A stretch of 15,691 bases of DNA, taken from positions 5,579 to 21,269 of the forward strand of contig JAOZSY010000021.1 of the NCBI GenBank assembly GCA_029939445.1. The letters are read 5' to 3'. The position numbers and the translations under genes were made by a program. How positions within the stretch are numbered: the stretch's first letter is position 1; the number at the start of each line of letters is the position of its first letter. Source of the stretch: Bacteroidales bacterium. GTDB taxonomy: Bacteria; Bacteroidota; Bacteroidia; Bacteroidales; UBA1556. Of this stretch, positions 1 through 7,572 are shown piece by piece. The notes under the pieces are model-generated. The model was not told the origin of the DNA and did no database searches. It saw nothing but the letters and a program-made list of their open reading frames with translations.

Positions 1-6
1 AAAAAT

Positions 7-342
7 ATGACAACAGATAAAAAAGCACCAATAGATTTTCTTGCTCTAGAAGGACAGGTATTAAGAGCTTTAAAAACAGTTTACGACCCAGAGATTCCTG
101 TGGATATTTATAACTTAGGAATGATCTACGAAATAGAGGTTGATGACGATGCCGTTGCACATGTTACCATGACTTTAACAACTCCAAATTGCCCAGTAGC
201 TGATTCTTTAGTAAATGAGGTAAAAGAAAGAGTAGCAGCAGTACCCGGCATTAGCGAGTCTGATATTGTATTAACTTTTGAACCACCTTGGGACAAAAGC
301 CTTATGAGCGAAGAGGCACAGTTGGAACTTGGGTATTTGTAA
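7..342 (+). CDS. SufT-like DUF59/MIP18-family Fe-S assembly protein
   Basis: A 111-residue cytosolic protein of the DUF59/MIP18 family, close to the 'SUF system-associated' type that helps mature iron-sulfur proteins. Visible family marks are the DPEIPVDIYNLGMIY block (residues 27-41), the TTPNCP loop holding the conserved cysteine C62, and the C-terminal EPPWDKSLMSEEAQLELG segment (92-109). The length is normal and the gene looks complete. The ATG lies six bases into the window with an A-rich leader and no Shine-Dalgarno sequence. In related genomes this gene usually sits at the end of a suf cluster, which would lie upstream of the window; that is inference. It converges on the gene at 345-1139 with only two bases between stop codons. 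The family call is secure; the exact role (Fe-S transfer or repair) is known only from relatives. Confidence 0.9.
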   Translation: MTTDKKAPIDFLALEGQVLRALKTVYDPEIPVDIYNLGMIYEIEVDDDAVAHVTMTLTTPNCPVADSLVNEVKERVAAVPGISESDIVLTFEPPWDKSLMSEEAQLELGYL

Positions 343-344
343 TC

Positions 345-1139
345 CTATTTCTTCTTCTTAAATTGAATTACTTTATTATCAAAAAATAGAAGGTATTTCC
401 CTTTTTTCAGGCTGCTAATATCTATATAGCGATCGTTACCATTGAGTACTCGTTTCTCCTCAAGAGTATAAATTTCATACTCCGTTTTGGCAGAAAACTG
501 TATCTCTTTAGAAGATATCTTTTTCTGTATACTAATATTTTGTACGTTTCTTGGGCTAAAAATACAGCTGCGAGATATTATTTCTGTACCCTTTACATTT
601 GTACTCTTCACACGGTAGATGTTTTTCCCAGAGTGTGGGTTTATTTTTACCTCATAGGTATTTTTATCCACGGGCTCGTTTGAGTTTACACTTGCAACCT
701 CGCGCCATGTATCCCATTTATACTGTTCTACAATTATAGGAGTATTACGAGGTACTCCCTGAATTGATAATCTTAACTTATTATTTTTAAGATATCTAGG
801 TTTAGAAATTCTAAAACTTTCTAGGGGCATTATTGCCTCAGGGTTTATAATTACTGGCGGATGTGCCGAGTCATATACAATTGAGATAATAATAGGATTC
901 TCTTTTTTCAAATTGTATGAACCTAAGTCTATTTCAATACCATTGGAGGAAAAGTTGCTACTTATCTCTGTATCGTTAATTCTTAAACTTTGGATACTGA
1001 ATTTATCCCCGACTGTTGGATTATAAATAAATATATTTTCATTATAATATTGTCCACTAACACTTAATACTTCTGGTTGAGCAAAAAGTTGTTGCGTCAT
1101 TAATCCAAATAAAATAAAGAGCAATAGTTTAGTTGTCAT
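345..1139 (-). CDS. Secreted protein of unknown function, possible T9SS cargo
   Basis: A 264-residue protein I do not recognise. Residues 1-20 form a clear signal peptide (hydrophobic core LLLFILFGL, likely cleavage after LFA before Q21). The rest is rich in alternating hydrophobic residues and looks beta-stranded. The last ~45 residues (EIYTLEEKRVL, then YIDISSLKKGKYLLFF, ending in KKKK) resemble the final strands of a type A T9SS sorting domain, with the usual 'IDIS-L-KGKYLL' pattern and basic end, though the N-terminal part of such a domain is weak. It starts two bases after the stop of the M1 aminopeptidase gene, so it is almost certainly cotranscribed with, and perhaps translationally coupled to, that gene. 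It could be an accessory or adhesin subunit of the peptidases. No catalytic motif is visible. Confidence 0.75.
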   Translation of the reverse strand: MTTKLLLFILFGLMTQQLFAQPEVLSVSGQYYNENIFIYNPTVGDKFSIQSLRINDTEISSNFSSNGIEIDLGSYNLKKENPIIISIVYDSAHPPVIINPEAIMPLESFRISKPRYLKNNKLRLSIQGVPRNTPIIVEQYKWDTWREVASVNSNEPVDKNTYEVKINPHSGKNIYRVKSTNVKGTEIISRSCIFSPRNVQNISIQKKISSKEIQFSAKTEYEIYTLEEKRVLNGNDRYIDISSLKKGKYLLFFDNKVIQFKKKK

Positions 1140-1141
1140 AG

Positions 1142-3112
1142 TTAGTATTTAGTCACCTTCCTAACATAAGTATGTTGGGAGGTGCTAATACGCAGAAAAT
1201 AGATTCCGGTTACATTATTTGACAAATTAATTATTGTAGACTGTAAATCAATGTTATACAAAGCCTGTATTTCTTTACCCAGAGCATCATATACATAAAT
1301 ACTCTTAATAATATCGTCAGATTCTACTAAAACTACATCTTTTGTTGGGTTTGACACTAACGAAATAGTGCTTTCAATATTTGATTTGTTTATACCGGTA
1401 TTAGTATTAATTGTAGCTTCCGCCAATAGCCACATCTCTGGATCAAACTCTACTTCGGTTATATAAGTATTTACACCAATAGTAAACACTTGGCCCGAGA
1501 AAGTATTCTCAAGTCGAACAATAGAATCAAATTGCGGACCCTTTAAACGAATAGGAACTGGCATTTCAAAGAAACTTACTGCAGGATTTGTAGTTGTTTG
1601 ATTTATTGTAATTGTGATGCTATCAATTCCCACTTGATTTGTAGTAATATCATATACAGGGCTTCCTTCTCCATAAAACCAATCGTTAAGAAACTCTGTA
1701 AGACTCATCCCACTTGCTGTTTCGATATGGTATTGCAAGTCTGATGTTCTTGCATATCCATGACTAAGATTTGGATCAGAAAGGTAGTTTTGCAATCCCG
1801 CATAAAAAGCAGAATCTCCAACCTTCCAACGCATCATATGTAATACATATGCGCCTTTACTATACGATAGCCTACTACTAAAAATTCTGCTTACACTAGT
1901 AGTATCATCACAATACACGCTCCCCGAATTATATTCTAGAACGTCATCTTTTGTTCCACTTTTCCATAGTTCCCAATATGGAGAGCCAGGAGTATGCTCG
2001 TAAGTAAGTGCGGTAAGATATGTAGCAAAACCTTCGTTAAGCCATATGTCGTGCCAGCTACCACAAGTTACAAGGTCACCAAACCATTGATGAGCTAGTT
2101 CATGAGCCATTAAAGCATCACTAAAACCACCCATAAAACTCATGGTTTGATGTTCCATTCCTCCACCCCAGCCAAATTGCGCATGGCCATATTTCTCATC
2201 TTGAAATGGATAATCAATAAAAAGATTACTAAATAGTTCAATAAAAGTTACCACATTAGGAGTTCGGCTAGTAGCATAAGTTAAATCTTCAGGAAATACA
2301 TAATTAAGAACCTCCACTTGACCAGATACTATATTTGCAAAATCCGAATATACAGCATAATTTGTTACTGCTATTGCCACTAAATAAGTAGGTATTGCAT
2401 GTAAATGCTTCCAATGGTAAGTACTTTTGTTATCAACAGTACTCTCACTAATAAGCAAGCCATTTGATGCCGCACGATTTCCCATAGGAGTTGTTACATA
2501 TATATCTATCGAATCTATCTTATCGCTTAAATCATTCTTACATGGCCACCATTCTTTAGCACCATATGGCTCCGAAAGTGTCCATACAATTGGAGTACCG
2601 GCATGCGTAGTTTGTATAAAAGATCCAAAACCTGATTGACCAGGAGTTCCTTGGTAAAATATTTCTAAAGAATCTAAAGTATTAATTGCTAATGCAGCAG
2701 GTAGGTATATATTAAGTAAATAATCTCCACTATCAGAATGAGAAATTAGTGAATTATGATAAAGTACACTATCTACTACCATAGCAGTGTCTAGTTCGAA
2801 AGTAATAATGGAAACATTATTCTCAATAGTACTAAATTGAGTATATACTGAGCCACTAATGTAGCTCTGATTAGGATTTATATTCCATTTTGCTCTATGA
2901 TATTTTACATCAATATTTTTACCAGCAAAAGTAGGAGTAGCTGCGGCCTTGCTAAATGCCTTTGCTAAGCTTCTTTGCTTTGTATGCGAACATTGATAGA
3001 TTGCATCTTGACTCAGAATGTCAGCAATAACTTCAGCTTCATTTTGTTGTGCTGTTAAACTAGTAGTACTAAAAATAAAAAGAGCTAGTATTATTTGTAT
3101 TTTATGTATCAT
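1142..3112 (-). CDS. Secreted M1-family zinc aminopeptidase with T9SS sorting domain
   Basis: A 656-residue gluzincin that removes amino acids from peptide N termini outside the cell. A signal peptide covers residues 1-21 (cleavage near TAQ). The zinc site is HELAH (H337, E338, H341) followed by E360 in NEGFATY, the HEXXH-X18-E spacing of family M1. The substrate loop reads GGGMEH (316-321) rather than the classic GAMEN, and Y417 in YSKG is the likely transition-state tyrosine. Residues about 60-260 form the usual N-terminal beta domain. The C terminus (about 580-656: SLVSNPTKDVVLVES, IYVYDALGKEI, NNVTGIYFLRI, YVRKVTKY) is a type A T9SS sorting domain, so export across the outer membrane is expected. 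It lies 16 bases after the C25 peptidase gene and 2 bases before the next gene, in one probable operon. The peptide preference is unknown. Confidence 0.95.
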   Translation of the reverse strand: MIHKIQIILALFIFSTTSLTAQQNEAEVIADILSQDAIYQCSHTKQRSLAKAFSKAAATPTFAGKNIDVKYHRAKWNINPNQSYISGSVYTQFSTIENNVSIITFELDTAMVVDSVLYHNSLISHSDSGDYLLNIYLPAALAINTLDSLEIFYQGTPGQSGFGSFIQTTHAGTPIVWTLSEPYGAKEWWPCKNDLSDKIDSIDIYVTTPMGNRAASNGLLISESTVDNKSTYHWKHLHAIPTYLVAIAVTNYAVYSDFANIVSGQVEVLNYVFPEDLTYATSRTPNVVTFIELFSNLFIDYPFQDEKYGHAQFGWGGGMEHQTMSFMGGFSDALMAHELAHQWFGDLVTCGSWHDIWLNEGFATYLTALTYEHTPGSPYWELWKSGTKDDVLEYNSGSVYCDDTTSVSRIFSSRLSYSKGAYVLHMMRWKVGDSAFYAGLQNYLSDPNLSHGYARTSDLQYHIETASGMSLTEFLNDWFYGEGSPVYDITTNQVGIDSITITINQTTTNPAVSFFEMPVPIRLKGPQFDSIVRLENTFSGQVFTIGVNTYITEVEFDPEMWLLAEATINTNTGINKSNIESTISLVSNPTKDVVLVESDDIIKSIYVYDALGKEIQALYNIDLQSTIINLSNNVTGIYFLRISTSQHTYVRKVTKY

Positions 3113-3128
3113 AATGCCTGAATCTTAA

Positions 3129-6100
3129 TTAATTACTATAAATTAATTTATATACTTTCGAATTATTCTCACTATTAATATGCAAATAATAAACTCCTTT
3201 AGCATATTTTGAAATATCTATTTCTTCATTATTATCATTATTAGCAATTATAGTTTTAACAAATATCAACTCTCCAATGGAGTTATATAATTTAAGATTA
3301 TAACGGCTATTATTACTCTTTGTAAAGCTAATATTAAACAAACCCGTAATTGAAGGATTTGGTGATATTTTTATCATATCGTTAGAATGAACATCTTCAA
3401 TACCAAGGGTGCTAATAATATATAAGGACTTTTGTGTGGAGCAACCATTATTATCTGTTAGAATAATCTTATATAATCCAGGGCATAATCCTGTGGCTGT
3501 AGATGTTGTTTGAGAGGCAGGGTCGTTCCAAAGAAAGTTGTATGGAGAAGTACCTCCACTAGCTGCTGCTGTAGCTATCCCATCACAATTTCCTGTGGAG
3601 TCGTTTCTGAAAGAGGTAGCCATACTTAGTGCTGCTGGTTGAGATACGGTAAAAGTTTGAGTTTTCTCGCAACCAAAATCATCGGTAATAGTAAGGGAAT
3701 AATTTCCTGCCGAAACATCATATATAACAGAATCGCTTCCTCCTGTAGACCATTCGTAAGTATATGGAGCAATCCCGCCATTTGGCGTTACTGCAACACT
3801 TCCGTTACTCATAAAGTAGCATTGCGGATCGGTAATATTAGAAGCAAGTTGTATTGCTGAGCTTGGCCCTAATACTTCAATTGTATCATAAACAGTATTA
3901 TTAGAATTATCGCTAATAATAACAGTATATACACCTGTGGCAATATTTGAAATCAAATTAGTAGTATCACCATTTGACCACATAACGCTATAAGGTGGAG
4001 TGCCACATGCAGGAAATACTTCAATATGTGCTTCGTCTATACCAAAACATGTATTATTACTCTTCTCTTTATAAATTCCCATATTAGAACCTCCTCCTAA
4101 TAAAACTGTTTTAGTTATTGGAATATGATTTCTTGCCGAAATAGTGACGGTAAAATAAGCTCCTTGTAAAGAGCTTATAGGAATTATTCCACTTCCATTT
4201 ACTAATGTAGTTGTACCTATAAGTAATCCATTTTTAGAAATTGTAGCGGTAGCATCACTTACATTACAGTTATTTATAGCAAAACCTGTTGCCGAACACA
4301 ATATAGTATCACCAATATTTGCAGTAATAGAATCCGGAGATTGGGTCCAAATACGCATTGCTGGGTCGCCAAAATAATGGAATAACTCATGAGTGTATTT
4401 ATTAGCAGAAGTTCCTCCGCCCCAGGTTTGAATAACTCTTGTAAGACCATGATTTAAAAGATCTCCCATTTTTGTAATATCATTATGAGCTGTTACATTA
4501 GGATTACTAACACCTCCGCTGCCAAAGGCTGGAATCATACCTGGATTAGACCATATACCATCAATTAAGCCAATGGAAAAACCATCGTTATAACCACTAT
4601 AACTATAGTATGAAGCTGCAAAAATACCAACACTTCCGCCATTTGTTCTTCTCATAAATGTTTCAGCAAAACATGATGGTAGAGTAAATTCTCCTGTATG
4701 GCAGTTAATACTGAAAACTACAGGAAGCTTATCTCCATTATTAAGTAATGATATTTTGTTGTTTGTAAAATAAGGATGTGCCCAACCATATCCGCCAGCA
4801 TAACCATGGTCGCGATGAAAAACAAAGAACTTGCCAGCATTTATTGCTGTAGCAATATCGGTAGAATTGCCATTCCAGTTAAAATTGTTTGATTTTAATA
4901 AAACAGATGGCAACGCTTGACCTGTAGAATAATATCCATTATTGAAATTTGTAGGAACAACACTAGCATCTGTATAATAAATCCTCTCTGAAGTATATCC
5001 TTTAGTTGTTACATAGTTTCTTATATCTTCACTTGTGTGCAGAAATCTTCTATCGGCATAGCCATCATTATCATCATCTTGAAACTGAGCACAGTTAATA
5101 CCATTTTGATAAAAAGCAGTATCAATAGGCGGATTTCGTTCATAATTAATAATCTTCATTACCTGCATCATTGCATTAGTAGAATTACTCGGTGAGATTC
5201 TACCTTTTGCCATATCTGGAATAAAGTCGGTAGGCCCATCCATACAAACGTAATAAAGATCAGTACCATAGTCCTCGCCACTAATATAGTGTATTTCAGA
5301 AGGTACATCTTCATTATCACCAATTATCAATAAATAATCAGGTTTTGGAGTCCATGCCTGATAGCGAGTATGTACTGCAGACTTTACGCCTGCTGATGTC
5401 CAATTACTCGACGATACTACCTCAACGCTATATCCCATTTGTCTTTTCCAATTTGCTATTGAATCTGCTGCGGCATCAAAATCACTATGGGTTATTATAA
5501 TATAATTCTTGCTATTTGCTGTTTTCGTTTGAGCATTATTAGCATAAAAACTCTTCGCTTCTTTAGTGAAGGAATTATAATTTAGAGGATAATTTATAAT
5601 CTGATTTATGAATGTTTCGGTATGTTTTGAAAAGTCAGTAAACGCATTGGCTCCTGTGAATATAATCTCATAATTAATATCACTATGATTATATATTTTT
5701 GATGTAGCTGCATTATACTGCATTGGGCAAATTTCTACCATTGCCATTCTTATACCACGGTATTTCATCTCACCAATAATTCTTACGCTTTGCTGAGGAT
5801 ATACCTGATCTACTTTATAAAACTCTTTATTAATCTCAAATTTTGGCTCCGGAGCGCCTTCGGTATCTCTTGCAGGCTGCAGTGATGGGTATATGCGCTT
5901 TGTGTTTTCAACCATTGGCACATCATTATTTATCCGCAATTCATATTCTGCACCATCCGGAATTGCAATTAAATCTATATGCGAAGGAAGTGCAGGTTTC
6001 CCTACTTCTTGTAAATGGCTAAAATCTGTAATGCTATAAGTAGCAAAGATTTCTTTATTATGCGTTTTCTCAAAATAGTTTAACTCACCAAAACTATAGG

Positions 6101-6263
6101 AAACAGTAATTCCATTTATTCCATTATCAACAACAGTTCGCAATGGAGCATTATCAGATTGTGAAACTGTGATTTGAGAGCTAAGATTTCTGTTATTCTG
6201 AGAAAATCCAATTGTAGTAAATACTAATATTCCTATTAGTAGCAAAGTAATAATTCGTAACAT
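3129..6263 (-). CDS. Gingipain-like C25 cysteine peptidase with SprB-like repeats and T9SS sorting domain
   Basis: A 1044-residue secreted endopeptidase of family C25. Order of parts: signal peptide (1-21); C25-type propeptide region (about 22-240); catalytic domain (about 250-640) with GDNEDVPSEIHYISGEDYGTD (315-335), likely catalytic H486 in RDHG and C521 in SINCHTGEF, 35 residues apart, and the family's PSCFAETFMR and FHYFGDPAMRIW blocks; a beta domain (about 645-725); three SprB-like repeats (about 738-800, 806-876, 880-950), each with a 'GG..PY...W..G' turn and 'G.Y...I.D..GC' end; and a type A T9SS sorting domain (about 965-1044: ISPNPS, LYNSIGELI, EIDISKYAKGVYYLHI). It is first in an operon with the M1 aminopeptidase. 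Relatives are activated by propeptide removal. Cleavage specificity cannot be read from the sequence. Confidence 0.95.
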   Translation of the reverse strand: MLRIITLLLIGILVFTTIGFSQNNRNLSSQITVSQSDNAPLRTVVDNGINGITVSYSFGELNYFEKTHNKEIFATYSITDFSHLQEVGKPALPSHIDLIAIPDGAEYELRINNDVPMVENTKRIYPSLQPARDTEGAPEPKFEINKEFYKVDQVYPQQSVRIIGEMKYRGIRMAMVEICPMQYNAATSKIYNHSDINYEIIFTGANAFTDFSKHTETFINQIINYPLNYNSFTKEAKSFYANNAQTKTANSKNYIIITHSDFDAAADSIANWKRQMGYSVEVVSSSNWTSAGVKSAVHTRYQAWTPKPDYLLIIGDNEDVPSEIHYISGEDYGTDLYYVCMDGPTDFIPDMAKGRISPSNSTNAMMQVMKIINYERNPPIDTAFYQNGINCAQFQDDDNDGYADRRFLHTSEDIRNYVTTKGYTSERIYYTDASVVPTNFNNGYYSTGQALPSVLLKSNNFNWNGNSTDIATAINAGKFFVFHRDHGYAGGYGWAHPYFTNNKISLLNNGDKLPVVFSINCHTGEFTLPSCFAETFMRRTNGGSVGIFAASYYSYSGYNDGFSIGLIDGIWSNPGMIPAFGSGGVSNPNVTAHNDITKMGDLLNHGLTRVIQTWGGGTSANKYTHELFHYFGDPAMRIWTQSPDSITANIGDTILCSATGFAINNCNVSDATATISKNGLLIGTTTLVNGSGIIPISSLQGAYFTVTISARNHIPITKTVLLGGGSNMGIYKEKSNNTCFGIDEAHIEVFPACGTPPYSVMWSNGDTTNLISNIATGVYTVIISDNSNNTVYDTIEVLGPSSAIQLASNITDPQCYFMSNGSVAVTPNGGIAPYTYEWSTGGSDSVIYDVSAGNYSLTITDDFGCEKTQTFTVSQPAALSMATSFRNDSTGNCDGIATAAASGGTSPYNFLWNDPASQTTSTATGLCPGLYKIILTDNNGCSTQKSLYIISTLGIEDVHSNDMIKISPNPSITGLFNISFTKSNNSRYNLKLYNSIGELIFVKTIIANNDNNEEIDISKYAKGVYYLHINSENNSKVYKLIYSN

Positions 6264-6288
6264 ATAATTATATTAATGTGTGTGGATG

Positions 6289-6326
6289 CAAATGTAAACA
6301 TTTTTCACTGTTAATTATACAGCAAT
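6289..6326 (-). promoter_or_regulatory. Putative promoter of the C25 peptidase operon
   Basis: On the minus strand TACATTTG (6296-6289) is a perfect match to the Bacteroidota -7 element TAnnTTTG, 25 bases before the ATG. No TTG occurs at the normal 17-23 bp spacing. The nearest is in ATTGCT (6326-6321), 26 bp upstream, so the -33 element is weak or atypical. Confidence 0.5.
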
Positions 6327-6412
6327 AGAGATAATTATACTTAGAATATGGGAGGAATATTTATACTAATACAAGATGGAAATTATTATAATTTTTAATA
6401 ATTATAAAGCAC

Positions 6413-6450
6413 AAAAAATGGGTGAAGAATTTATAATTCTTCACCCATTT
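6413..6450 (-). terminator. Intrinsic terminator of tpx
   Basis: A perfect 15-bp inverted repeat (6416-6430 with 6436-6450, five-base loop) carries a GGGTGAAGAA core. Read on the minus strand it ends in six consecutive T residues (complement of 6418-6413). It begins 21 bases beyond the tpx stop codon and insulates tpx from the C25 peptidase operon. Confidence 0.88.
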
Positions 6451-6471
6451 AATATTTTTTAAAGCTCTAGA

Positions 6472-6966
6472 TTATAAAGCTGCAAAAACCTCTTCGTAGT
6501 TAGGCTCATCAACAATCTCAGAAACTTGCTGAGTATATGACACCTTACCGTCTTTAATGATAACTACTGCACGACTCTCAAGAGCTGCAAGTGGGCCATC
6601 GGCAATTTCTACTTGGTAATCCTTACCGAAAGCACCTGTACGGAAATCAGAAAGAGTAAATACTTTATCTAAACCTTCAGCGCCACAAAATCTTGCTTGT
6701 GCAAAAGGAAGGTCTTTAGAAATACATAAAACAACTGTATTCTCTAATTTTGAAGCCTCCGCATTGAATCTACGAACAGAAGCAGCACATGTACCTGTAT
6801 CTAAACTTGGAAAAATATTCAAAATAATATTCTTTCCTTCATAATCAGCTAATGTTTTTACTGATAAATCGTTTGCTACTAATTCAAAATTTGGAGCTTG
6901 TGTTCCAACTGCTGGTAGGTTACCAATTGTATTGATAGCATTAGCTTGTAATGTAATTTTTGCCAT
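6472..6966 (-). CDS. tpx: Thiol peroxidase (atypical 2-Cys peroxiredoxin)
   Basis: A 164-residue thioredoxin-fold enzyme that reduces hydrogen peroxide and alkyl hydroperoxides, normally recycled by thioredoxin. The peroxidatic cysteine is C60 in SLDTGTC, the resolving cysteine is C94 in ARFCGAEGLD, and the active-site arginine is R132 in SRAVVI; all align with Escherichia coli Tpx. The length is usual and there is no signal peptide, so the enzyme is cytosolic here. The ATG has an A-rich leader without a Shine-Dalgarno sequence. It appears to be a single-gene unit, with a TAnnTTTG promoter at 7030-7062 and a strong terminator just after the stop codon. It is unrelated in function to the secreted peptidase operon that follows on the same strand. 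Confidence 0.97.
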   Translation of the reverse strand: MAKITLQANAINTIGNLPAVGTQAPNFELVANDLSVKTLADYEGKNIILNIFPSLDTGTCAASVRRFNAEASKLENTVVLCISKDLPFAQARFCGAEGLDKVFTLSDFRTGAFGKDYQVEIADGPLAALESRAVVIIKDGKVSYTQQVSEIVDEPNYEEVFAAL

Positions 6967-7029
6967 TGTATTTTTATGTTTATATATTTCTAATTAATTC
7001 TATAATTCAATTTAAGTATTTGAATACTG

Positions 7030-7062
7030 CAAATGTATATTAAAAAATCAATTTAAAATCAA
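7030..7062 (-). promoter_or_regulatory. Putative tpx promoter
   Basis: On the minus strand TTG (7062-7060), a 22-bp spacer and TACATTTG (7037-7030) match the Bacteroidota -33/-7 promoter (TTG, about 17-23 bp, TAnnTTTG). The implied start point is near 7023, giving a leader of about 55 bases before the tpx ATG. Confidence 0.6.
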
Positions 7063-7172
7063 TCTAAATAGCAAATAATGGGGGAAACCACTGTTTTTAA
7101 TAATTTTTATGATAAGATGAAAAAGTCAATTGAAGCTATATGCAGAACAAAATATTCTACATTCCAAAAGAG

Positions 7173-7508
7173 TTACCCTTGTCCACGATTTCCTGTTTTT
7201 CTTTTATTGCCGAATAGGCTTTTCCACCATCGTTTTAAGAAAAACTCTTTTCGGTGACTATGGTATTGCTCAGATTTTTTAAACTGAGCTTTCATTCTTT
7301 TTCTAGTTTCTGGAGTTTGAATATTCCCTTGGCGCTCAACTTTAGCCTGATATTCAGCCATTGCCTCTTTCTCTCGCTGCTCTTTCTCTCGTTCAATCTT
7401 TCGAGCATCTCTCTTTCGCTTATGCTTTATTCGCATACTTCGGCACCCTACAATACTAAATGCAAAACTAAATATTAGTATAAATACCAGTAATTTTTTT
7501 ACGGTCAT
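7173..7508 (-). CDS. Small, very basic lipoprotein of unknown function
   Basis: A 111-residue protein with a type II signal peptide: KK, the hydrophobic run LLVFILIFSFAFS, then lipobox IVGC with the lipidated cysteine at C22. The mature part is extremely rich in Lys, Arg and Glu (for example KHKRKRDARKIEREKEQREK at about 28-47) and suggests a charged helix or coiled coil, ending in a basic KRKTGNRGQG tail. Residues after C22 are RSMR, lacking the acidic or glutamine-rich surface-export signal of many Bacteroidota lipoproteins, so it probably faces the periplasm (inference). It lies 64 bases downstream of the leucine-rich-repeat gene with no promoter match between them, so cotranscription is likely. 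The base composition alone could mimic a coding frame, but the lipobox in the right place supports a real gene. Confidence 0.72.
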   Translation of the reverse strand: MTVKKLLVFILIFSFAFSIVGCRSMRIKHKRKRDARKIEREKEQREKEAMAEYQAKVERQGNIQTPETRKRMKAQFKKSEQYHSHRKEFFLKRWWKSLFGNKRKTGNRGQG

Positions 7509-7572
7509 AAGCTTCTCATATATGTGTGTCTGCCTTTAACGAGGGCGTTGCTAATATATTGTAAGGAGTTTT

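Noticed and set aside
6401..6480. A 10-bp direct repeat (attataaagc at 6401-6410 and 6471-6480) flanking the tpx terminator, as possible insertion target duplication.
   Set aside because: The right copy includes the tpx stop codon and there is no element or terminal inverted repeat between them beyond a normal terminator; likely chance in AT-rich DNA.
7067..7172. Possible small RNA or terminator in the gap between the basic lipoprotein gene and the tpx promoter.
   Set aside because: I found no stable hairpin with a T-run and no structure beyond AT-rich sequence.
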